A DNA stretch of 48,853 nucleotides, taken from CBFIHN01 sp965662575 (GTDB lineage Bacteria; Pseudomonadota; Gammaproteobacteria; Francisellales; CACEW01). The position numbers and the translations under genes were made by a program. The notes under the pieces are model-generated. The model worked only from the letters and a program-made list of their open reading frames with translations, was not told where the DNA came from and did no database searches. Positions within the stretch are counted from its first letter, which is position 1; each line of letters starts with the position of its first letter. Below are positions 42,831-48,853 of the stretch, piece by piece. The DNA is taken from contig CBFIHN010000009.1 of the NCBI GenBank assembly GCA_965662575.1, positions 1-48,853 on the forward strand, given 5' to 3'.

Positions 42831-45212
42831 TCAAACTTTGTATCGACAAATATTATCTTGAGAAAAATGTGCGGCACCCTCTGAATTACCGGTAAAATCG
42901 GTAGTATCGGTAGCCCCACTGAAACCATTGGTATCATTGGGTTTGAAGCATGCCAATGAAGGCAAGGCTACCGATGCTACCGGTAATTTAGGGTGTATGC
43001 TTATTTCTTTTTCATTTTTTTTCAGATACCGCTGCCAGGAGTCAGTAAACATACTTTTTGCATAACCCTTGGATTGTTTGTAATCAATCTTTAAATTTTT
43101 CGGGGCGATTTGATACGGAGTCAGTAATTTTGATAACGACCGTGGGCTGAGAGATCTGCCATAGTTCCAGCTTGCCCAGGGTGCATCTTCAATTTCACAA
43201 AGAGCGCTAATTAGGTCTTTGGTGGCGATACGATCATAGCCTTTATCATCAAAAACACTTTTGATATCGCTAAGAATCTCATATCCAATTTCTTCACTAG
43301 CGGTCTTTGGATTACCAATGGAATCAAACGCGATTCTTGCTTTATCTGTCCAATCATCACCTAATGCATTTGCCACTGCGAGAAGTGGCATCCAGTTATT
43401 GCGTGTGCGTTCGTTGTTGTGGCTTGGCACTTGCTCAGGCATGAAATAATTAGCTAAATCAGAATTATCATCACAAAACCGCTTAATCTTGGACCTAATG
43501 ACGCTAAAGTCATTCCATGGCTCGATTGGCATAGGCGTGAGTTTGTAATCGGACAATTTTCTTTGTAATTCAATGACAATACTGCGATCAACTAAGGTTG
43601 ACGCGGGTAGTTTAATCATAGCAATTAGCATGGGTGCCCAAGTCGAAAACTCCTTAGGTTCATGATTATCGCCAACAGTTCTAAGCACATGCGCCCCGGA
43701 CTTCGTGTGACCACTATTTAAAATGCCTCTCAATTCGTCATTATTTTTGATGAACGTATCTGCCTCATCAATTAATAGTGTTGGTTTCCACAGTTCGATA
43801 CTGCGAAAGATAGAGGACACAGTTGCGTTACTGCATTGAATGGGCTTATTGACTAAAGCACCTATCAGCTCCATTGTCGTCGTCTTACCACAACCCTTCT
43901 CCGGTGATGTCAGTAATAGACGGGGGAAAATGCGAAAGTTGTTGTACAAATAGCTAGACATAATCCAAAGTGTAATTGCTGTATCAGCATGGTCAGGTAG
44001 ATAGAGATATTTTCTCAGCAGTGATTTAATCTCATTAGCTAATAAATGGCCATCAACTGCATTATGATAGGGTTTAACATCAACCGCGTACGGTCTTCCT
44101 TTGTGCTCAGATTTTTCTTTATCATTACGCCTTGCCTGTTTTACCAATTGCTCAAAATCTTTCATAGAAACTTGGCAAGCTTTTGCTAGATATTTTTTCC
44201 TGATCGCCAGCATTGACTGATCCATGCGCGATGCAGATTCAACTACTTTATCAATATCAGGCCAAATCAGATTTGATAATTCTTGCTTAACAGCTTCTAT
44301 GCCATTGGCTTTGTGAATATCATTAAAGTCAGATCCAGTGTCGTTAGCATCAAATGATGGGTAGACGTAAGGTATGGCCAGCTTGTCAGCGATAGACTTA
44401 GCTTTGCTTAAACCTGGATTTTTGGCGTTTAAGTGATCGTTATCAGCGGCAATAATTATTTGCTTGTTTTGGTGAGTCTCGCAAAAGTGCGTTGCTACAG
44501 GTTCTAAATTTCCACAATCGAAGGCAACGACGACAGCATCATCATTTGCCATATGTAAGCTATATCCAGTGGCATAACCCTCACCAACCCAAATGCGTTG
44601 ATTCTTGTTTGAATCGCCCAAAACGCAATAACCTTTTTTGCCGCCAGCTAGAAATCTCTTCTCAAACTTGCCAGTATTTTTGTTTTCAAAGATATATTGT
44701 AATGAGCATAATTGTTCATCGTCACCATACATTGGCACAACAAGACAGTGGCCATAGGTGCTTTGCTGGTAATGCCTAATGTTAATTGGATGCTCAATTC
44801 CTTTGGCTTTAAGATATGGGTGATCACCAATTGATTTTACAGGTGATGCACTTGACCAAATTTTATTAGCCCGTTCAGCTGCTTCAAGATGATTTTTCAT
44901 ACACTCTTCCGCAACCTGCAGTGCAATCTTGGTCTGTGATTTTTTAATCTGTGCTTTTTGTTGAGGCGTTAACTCTGAATCATCTTTAGAACAGAATTTA
45001 TATGAATCGTCGCTTTGATGCCAATCACCAAAAGCCCCGACAGTGATGTTTTCTGATGGTAAATCGTGTAAGGCATACCAGCCAGACTTATTGCCTGACT
45101 TTTCACCCTCAATCTGAAACCGATGAATTTTTCCATCGGCTATACTGTTTAATTCTTTCTTAGGATTAATGCCATACGATTGCATGGCGTCTAGTAGTTT
45201 GCTGTTATGCAT
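42831..45212 (-). CDS. Toprim primase / DUF3631-type helicase
   Basis: This 793-aa protein is the island replication enzyme. The N-terminal third contains a toprim-like domain (IWVGEGYATGYSLHMAND near residue 208, then IIIAADND and FNDIHKANG). The ATPase part has Walker A SPEKGCGKTTT near residue 434 and Walker B-like LLIDEADTF near residue 475, followed by LRGILNSGH and a DUF3631-like C-terminal half. AAGGAA lies 8 nt before the ATG, which overlaps the upstream gene by 8 bp. Its presence suggests the island can replicate after excision. Confidence 0.88.
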   Translation of the reverse strand: MHNSKLLDAMQSYGINPKKELNSIADGKIHRFQIEGEKSGNKSGWYALHDLPSENITVGAFGDWHQSDDSYKFCSKDDSELTPQQKAQIKKSQTKIALQVAEECMKNHLEAAERANKIWSSASPVKSIGDHPYLKAKGIEHPINIRHYQQSTYGHCLVVPMYGDDEQLCSLQYIFENKNTGKFEKRFLAGGKKGYCVLGDSNKNQRIWVGEGYATGYSLHMANDDAVVVAFDCGNLEPVATHFCETHQNKQIIIAADNDHLNAKNPGLSKAKSIADKLAIPYVYPSFDANDTGSDFNDIHKANGIEAVKQELSNLIWPDIDKVVESASRMDQSMLAIRKKYLAKACQVSMKDFEQLVKQARRNDKEKSEHKGRPYAVDVKPYHNAVDGHLLANEIKSLLRKYLYLPDHADTAITLWIMSSYLYNNFRIFPRLLLTSPEKGCGKTTTMELIGALVNKPIQCSNATVSSIFRSIELWKPTLLIDEADTFIKNNDELRGILNSGHTKSGAHVLRTVGDNHEPKEFSTWAPMLIAMIKLPASTLVDRSIVIELQRKLSDYKLTPMPIEPWNDFSVIRSKIKRFCDDNSDLANYFMPEQVPSHNNERTRNNWMPLLAVANALGDDWTDKARIAFDSIGNPKTASEEIGYEILSDIKSVFDDKGYDRIATKDLISALCEIEDAPWASWNYGRSLSPRSLSKLLTPYQIAPKNLKIDYKQSKGYAKSMFTDSWQRYLKKNEKEISIHPKLPVASVALPSLACFKPNDTNGFSGATDTTDFTGNSEGAAHFSQDNICRYKV

Positions 45213-45540
45213 GGTAAAATTTCCTTGCTAATTTAGTTGGAATGTTAGTTTTAGAAGCCTCTATGCCGATGTCCATTTCGCTAGAGGCTTTTTTATTATT
45301 TTCTTTAAATGATCCAGATTGGAGCACGTATCTTGCAACTTTGTGCTTATTGCCTGATCCACTGGTATAAGTTGACCACTCAGTTGTAATGTTGTGATCA
45401 AACTCATGACGCAGCTCATAGATCCGCGGAGCAACCCCTAAAATGTCAAGTTGCTCACGTGCCTGTGTTGTCGTAATAGAGCGATCTTTAAGCCAAGTGA
45501 GTAGCCGTTGCTGTTGGCTTGTTTTGCTATTGTTGGGCAT
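45205..45540 (-). CDS. Helix-turn-helix protein, replication-operon regulator
   Basis: The 111-aa protein has a winged-helix-like N-terminus (QQRLLTWLKDRSITTTQAREQLDILGVAPRIYELR, residues about 10-44), as in mobile-element HTH_39-type proteins found before primases. The C-terminus is Lys/Ser-rich and probably disordered. It overlaps the AlpA gene by 14 bp and the primase gene by 8 bp. Confidence 0.65.
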   Translation of the reverse strand: MPNNSKTSQQQRLLTWLKDRSITTTQAREQLDILGVAPRIYELRHEFDHNITTEWSTYTSGSGNKHKVARYVLQSGSFKENNKKASSEMDIGIEASKTNIPTKLARKFYHA

Positions 45541-45787
45541 GACGTAACTCCTCAGCCTTCACTTGTGCTGTGGTTGTGTAAGATCCCCGGCTGTTAAGCC
45601 ATTCATCAAGATCGTTAATACGATACTTAACTGTTTTTTTACCAAGTTTAATGAAAGGAATAGGTTGTTGACCCGGCTTAGCCCCATAGATCCGTAACTG
45701 ATGCAAGAAAGATGCAGACATGCCAATATATTTAGCAGCCTCTTTGGTGCTTAATAGGTGTGTTTGTATGGTTTGATTTTTGTTCAT
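45527..45787 (-). CDS. alpA: AlpA-like transcriptional regulator / excisionase
   Basis: An 86-aa MerR-superfamily HTH protein of the AlpA type (LLSTKEAAKYIGMSASFLHQLR, then GKKTVKYRINDLDEWLNSR). In P4-like islands such proteins activate the integrase or act as excision factors. It is first in the leftward operon, and a dyad upstream overlaps its ribosome-binding site. The gap 45788-46015 carries its promoter. Confidence 0.85.
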   Translation of the reverse strand: MNKNQTIQTHLLSTKEAAKYIGMSASFLHQLRIYGAKPGQQPIPFIKLGKKTVKYRINDLDEWLNSRGSYTTTAQVKAEELRHAQQ

Positions 45788-45791
45788 GTGA

Positions 45792-45830
45792 AATAACTCC
45801 TCAGTTCCTGTTGTACGAACAGGAGTTATT
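45792..45830 (-). promoter_or_regulatory. Dyad overlapping the alpA ribosome-binding site
   Basis: AATAACTCC (45792-45800) is the exact complement of GGAGTTATT (45822-45830), and an inner CCTGTT/AACAGG (45807-45812, 45818-45823) can pair in competition. On the minus strand the near arm contains the GAGGAG Shine-Dalgarno of alpA, so the stem would hide it. It is either an operator or a translational switch. Confidence 0.55.
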
Positions 45831-46015
45831 TTGTTTGATTATTTACTTTTGAAACAGAAAAACCGGTTTATAAGTTTTTGAGAATAAGAAAAAATGCACA
45901 TCATAGACAACCTTATTTTTAAAGGGGCAAAACTCAATACAAGGTTTTTTTTGAATTTGACAGTTTACTGGCTGAACACATTGAAAACAAATACCTAAAA
46001 CCCAGACAAGGGTTT

Positions 46016-46786
46016 TTAATTTTCTGGTCTGCCGCCAAGAGGTTTGTTATTCGTTGGCTGGATTAGTTGAGCTATTCTTTGAGCTCTGGGAGCTTGGCAG
46101 TCATACCGACTAATGATATTTTCTTTGATTTGATCAATAGTCATTGTTTCGCTTCTATCTTTAAAAAGCTCAATCCAGGCTCTACATGCTATTGACAAAT
46201 CATTTGAATGGTTATTATTTTTTTTATCATATATTGAAGCCAAACCCACCGAACAATATGGATAAGGATCAATGGTAGTTTTTTCTTCAAGATGTGGATA
46301 TTTTTCAGCAAAGTTTTTCCTATCCTCTTCTCCTTGTAACTGGTCATATTCTTGCTCAAATTTCTTGATGACTGATGTAAGCATGAGGGTTGGTATCTGG
46401 ATCTCTTTTTTAATAGACAGGTCAATTAATCCAAACAAATCGTACTCGTTATCATCATTACTAATTTTATATTGAATTTCTTTAAGACGGTTATCAAATT
46501 TGTCTTTGCATAAGCCATAACGAATAAGTCTAGGTACTTTCGTGGAAACATGATCGACCATCGAATAACAAAGCTCTAGTAAATACTCTTTTCGATACTC
46601 ATTTTTATCACGCTTTAACTGGCTACTGATAAAACCATCTATACATAGGCCGCTCATGAGGATAGAAAACTCAGATATTTTTATATAAGCGTTACGCTGA
46701 AATATTAAATAGTTAAAATCGGGGAGAGGATTTGCGTTAATAATTTTCTTGATTTTTTTAGGAGTGTAATAATGTTGCTGCGACAT
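46016..46786 (-). CDS. Island protein of unknown function next to integrase, 256 aa
   Basis: The protein is polar and Lys/Asp/Tyr-rich, probably mostly helical, with no membrane segment or recognised motif. It ends in a basic-polar tail KPLGGRPEN. There is no clear Shine-Dalgarno before the ATG. It lies 42 bp after the integrase stop on the same strand, with another GTAAGTC between (46802-46808), so the two may be one transcript. Function unknown. Confidence 0.6.
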   Translation of the reverse strand: MSQQHYYTPKKIKKIINANPLPDFNYLIFQRNAYIKISEFSILMSGLCIDGFISSQLKRDKNEYRKEYLLELCYSMVDHVSTKVPRLIRYGLCKDKFDNRLKEIQYKISNDDNEYDLFGLIDLSIKKEIQIPTLMLTSVIKKFEQEYDQLQGEEDRKNFAEKYPHLEEKTTIDPYPYCSVGLASIYDKKNNNHSNDLSIACRAWIELFKDRSETMTIDQIKENIISRYDCQAPRAQRIAQLIQPTNNKPLGGRPEN

Positions 46787-46828
46787 TTGAACAAAGTTTC
46801 AGTAAGTCATGATACATAATGATACAGC

Positions 46829-48064
46829 CTAACACACCAAGCGATCAACGGCCTCTTGCTTATGTTCAGGCGCCAGATGTGCATAGCGAAGCGTCGTTTT
46901 GAGATCACTATGCCCTAAAAGCTCACGCACGGTATTAAGGTCAACACCTGACATGACTAACTTAGAGGCAAAGTGGTGCCGTAAATCATGGAATCGAAAG
47001 TCTTGGATATCGGCCAGTTTGAGTAACGAGGTGAATGATTTCTTGATATTGTCAAGCTTGCCACCTTTATCGCTGGGAAAAACTAATTGATTGAGAGGTG
47101 CTATTTTTTTCCAAGCTGCCAGAGACTCTCTGACTAATTTATTCATAGGTATATGGCGAGTTTGGCCGCTTTTAGCCTTATCGCCTTGTATTGTAATTGT
47201 ATTGTTTTGAAAATTAACATCCGACCAACACAGTTGAAATAACTCACCCCGTCTCATGCCAGTGTTCATGGCAATTACTACTAACGGCTTTAATCTATCA
47301 GCAACTATCTTTGGTAATTCATCATATCCACGCTCTGCACGCCAAGTATTAGCGCTTTGCCTTTTTTCAATAGCCAACTTTTCACGTCTATCTAATGCGG
47401 CTAATAGATGAGATTCTTCATTAGAATTTAGGTAACGCATATTGGGACTATTATCAATTTTCAGCGGTTTAACACCAGCAATCGGGTTATGATCGATCAA
47501 TCCCCATTCGGCAGCACGTGTTAGCATGGCTTTTAAATCCATTAAATCTCTGTTGATTGTAGTTGCTTTTATCCCCGCTAACTTTCTTTTATTACGCCAT
47601 TTTTCAATATCCCAAGTGGTTATTTCATCAAGCTTACATTCTGCAAAATCTTGATAAAATTTGGCTTTTATTCTTGTGATTGTCTCATCGACTCTTTTTC
47701 TATTAAGCCTTCTCCATTCTTTGTATCGACCTTCTGTAAATGTTTTTATTGTTTCTCTTGCTGCCTCAATTTTCACCTTTTCAACTTTAGATTTTTTCTC
47801 AGCATGTATGTCAATACCTTTTGCAACATCACCAGCCAATGATTTAGCAATATCTCGAGCTTGTTGGCATGTAATGGTGCCATGCTTACCAATTTTATAT
47901 CGCTGTTTTTTGCCTAGCTCGTTACGGTAAGCTAAATAGTAAGTCATTACACCACTTGGCTGGACACGCAGTAAAAATCCTTTGATCTCTGTATCTACTA
48001 ATTCAAAGGGTTTTTCTTTTGGTTGCAAACTATTAACCAAGCGAGAACTAATTTTATTTTTCAT
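46829..48064 (-). CDS. int: Tyrosine integrase, P4 type
   Basis: The enzyme recombines the island with tRNA-Met. The N-terminus is an arm-DNA-binding (DUF4102-type) domain (residues about 1-95). The catalytic residues are visible: R271 in NTGMRRGEL, H359 and R362 in FHDLRHHFAS, H385 in LLGHSD and Y394 in TLRYAHL. Length 411 aa is typical. The start at 48064 lies 14 bp from the right arm-type sites, so integrase binding there could repress its own gene. Located 173 bp from attR. Confidence 0.96.
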   Translation of the reverse strand: MKNKISSRLVNSLQPKEKPFELVDTEIKGFLLRVQPSGVMTYYLAYRNELGKKQRYKIGKHGTITCQQARDIAKSLAGDVAKGIDIHAEKKSKVEKVKIEAARETIKTFTEGRYKEWRRLNRKRVDETITRIKAKFYQDFAECKLDEITTWDIEKWRNKRKLAGIKATTINRDLMDLKAMLTRAAEWGLIDHNPIAGVKPLKIDNSPNMRYLNSNEESHLLAALDRREKLAIEKRQSANTWRAERGYDELPKIVADRLKPLVVIAMNTGMRRGELFQLCWSDVNFQNNTITIQGDKAKSGQTRHIPMNKLVRESLAAWKKIAPLNQLVFPSDKGGKLDNIKKSFTSLLKLADIQDFRFHDLRHHFASKLVMSGVDLNTVRELLGHSDLKTTLRYAHLAPEHKQEAVDRLVC

Positions 48065-48077
48065 GTATCTCTTTTCC

Positions 48078-48095
48078 GTAAGTCTTCTGTAAGTC
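48078..48095 (+). promoter_or_regulatory. Right arm-type integrase sites
   Basis: Two GTAAGTC copies (48078-48084 and 48089-48095) start 11 bp apart, in the same orientation and spacing as the left pair. They overlap the region where the integrase promoter should be. A single further copy is at 46802-46808. Confidence 0.6.
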
Positions 48096-48236
48096 CATTA
48101 ATAATGACTTCTGATGATAGTAAAAAATACGCCATGATACAATATGGGTCATCAAAACCTTTTATTTACAATGAATTGAAGGTGTTTTCATTACTTACAT
48201 ATATTATCAATTATCAGGGATTGTCACATAAACAAT

Positions 48237-48302
48237 GCATTCATAATGCTGGGGTCGGTGGTTCAAGTCCACCCATAGCCACCATATTTTTCAATGGGTT
48301 AC
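48237..48302 (+). repeat. attR: 66-bp direct repeat, displaced tRNA-Met 3' end
   Basis: Identical to 39554-39619. It holds the tRNA-Met sequence from the anticodon stem to the CCA, but no acceptor 5' strand or D arm, so it is not a working tRNA. It marks the right end of the island and the original chromosomal continuation. Confidence 0.97.
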
Positions 48303-48326
48303 GCTGAAATCTCTTGACCTCGCATC

Positions 48327-48742
48327 GGTGATGTTACAGATTGATTGATTCAGATATTTCTACCGAACTCATAGCGATTGATAAAAAGAGCAATAACGGT
48401 GTCATGCATAATTTCAGACCTTGAAAAGCAAATAGTCTTCCTGGCTAGACGCTTTATTCTGGTTCTAAAATTCAAATTTTTACGCTCTATTCGTTGTGTG
48501 TTATTTTTGCCAATGATATGCCCGGTATCCTTTATTTCCCTGCTATATGCACCCCAATCATCAGTAAAATAACAGCCAATATGACATTGATAACGCTGCT
48601 TATCTTTGCGAACACCAAATTTCCTAACGTCATTGTTGCCACAATGTATGCAAAACACCTTCTTGTATACTGCCATTGTTTTTCCTCCATGAAAAACTGC
48701 AGCCTAGAATAATATGCACTTCAATCAAAGTGGAGCACTACC
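48327..48742 (-). mobile_element. Internally deleted IS1-family element
   Basis: The 416-bp copy has IS1-like ends: GGTGATGTTACAGATTGATT at 48327, and GGTAGTGCTCCACTTTGATT as the complement of the end at 48742, with 16 of 22 positions matching between ends. A full IS1 is about 770 bp. No target duplication is seen. It lies 24 bp beyond attR. Confidence 0.8.
48350..48676 (-). pseudogene. IS1 transposase with in-frame internal deletion
   Basis: The 108-aa frame joins the InsA-type N-terminal zinc finger (FCIHCGNNDVRKFGVRKDKQRYQC, residues 8-31) directly to the C-terminal DDE end (TDDWGAYSRE, then NTQRIERKNLNFRTRIKRLARK). About 115-130 residues of the middle, including the first catalytic Asp and the HTH region, are missing. 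The frame has stayed open and a GGAGGAAAA lies before the ATG, so the deletion may be recent. It cannot be an active transposase by itself. Confidence 0.85.
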
Positions 48743-48853
48743 GTATTTTGCTAGAGCATAAGGCATTTCCGCCTGAGGGCCTGTTGAAATCTAAAGCGCA
48801 TCAGGCGGGAATTTGTTAAAATAATGCGAAATGGATTTTATGGTTTTAAGTGA
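48743..48853. other. Right-edge non-coding sequence with a hairpin
   Basis: CCGCCTGA (48769-48776) and TCAGGCGG (48801-48808) are complementary across 24 nt. There is no T run after it. No gene is visible before the window ends. Confidence 0.35.

Larger units (their letters stand above)
39554..48302. mobile_element. Integrative island in tRNA-Met, satellite-like
   Basis: The element is bounded by perfect 66-bp direct repeats, one inside the tRNA-Met gene and one at the far end. It carries a P4-type integrase at the right end, an AlpA-like regulator, a primase-helicase, HTH/TerS-like proteins, and unknown genes, mostly in one leftward operon. The unit length from repeat to repeat is 8,683 bp. 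No structural phage, large terminase, relaxase or conjugation gene is present. It would therefore depend on a helper phage or conjugative element, or be purely integrative. Confidence 0.92.

Noticed and set aside
42818..42937. N-terminal extension of the zinc-ribbon protein
   Set aside because: It overlaps the primase 3' end, is hydrophobic without family sense, and a better start with a ribosome-binding site lies at 42817.
48237..48282. Second tRNA-Met
   Set aside because: Only the 3' half is present; it is the attR copy left by integration.
48769..48808. Terminator at the right edge
   Set aside because: Long loop, no T run and no gene known to end there.
1..48853. CRISPR arrays or rRNA genes
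   Set aside because: No regularly spaced repeats or rRNA-like sequence were seen on reading through.

Overview
The window is chromosomal DNA of a gammaproteobacterium of moderate to low GC (about 40-45% by eye). Standard gammaproteobacterial housekeeping blocks (map-glnD divergent from rpsB-tsf-pyrH-frr-uppS; lipA-lipB; serS-fabI) sit beside a six-gene block of a Dot/Icm (type IVB) secretion system. Together these suggest an intracellular or host-associated lineage in or near the Legionellales/Piscirickettsia group. The genus cannot be named from this sequence alone.

Layout. 1-1466: N-terminal part of a secreted RHS/YD-repeat protein that runs off the left edge. 1538-4791: glnD and map. 4859-8804: rpsB-tsf-pyrH-frr-uppS with a structured rpsB leader. 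8890-9030: a MITE with a 5-bp target duplication. 9141-12122: a CPA1 antiporter, metF and rsmE. 12120-12308: a 43-bp dispersed repeat directly followed by a 147-bp palindromic repeat. 12314-14849 (minus): a tandem-thioredoxin-fold/glutaredoxin protein, lipB, lipA and HU. 15033-18312: a small lipoprotein, proS and a GT9 glycosyltransferase. 18473-26302: an operon dotH-dotG-dotF-dotO-dotM-dotN. 26267-28692: two coupled MFS transporters. 29005-32570: a full-length RHS protein and a DsbA-like oxidoreductase. 32646-36403: engB-epmB, a ureohydrolase and comF. 36400-39029: serS-fabI-ygfA. 39108-39407: a small unknown. 39525-39601: tRNA-Met(CAT).

The tRNA-Met gene is the attachment site of an integrative island of about 8.7 kb. 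Perfect 66-bp direct repeats lie at 39554-39619 and 48237-48302; the first includes the 3' part of the intact tRNA and the second is the displaced tRNA 3' end. A P4-type tyrosine integrase lies at the right end. Pairs of GTAAGTC direct repeats spaced 11 bp apart sit inside each end and look like integrase arm-type sites. A tightly overlapping leftward operon holds an AlpA-like regulator, an HTH protein, a toprim/DUF3631-like primase-helicase, a TubC_N-like zinc-ribbon protein, an unlisted 58-aa protein and two HTH/small-terminase-like proteins. Two unknown genes (255 aa rightward, 91 aa leftward) flank a strongly structured non-coding segment at the left end. There are no capsid, tail, large-terminase or conjugation genes, so it looks like a satellite-type or minimal mobilisable island. 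An internally deleted IS1-family copy lies 24 bp beyond the right attachment repeat.

How the genes fit together. The dot block encodes the outer-membrane/periplasmic core (DotH, DotG, DotF), the VirB4-type ATPase DotO, and two members of the coupling complex (DotM, DotN). DotG and DotH are short compared with Legionella and closer in size to IncI-plasmid TraO/TraN. The most novel parts of the window are the satellite-like island with its structured left end, the compact and reordered dot operon, and the paired secreted RHS proteins.
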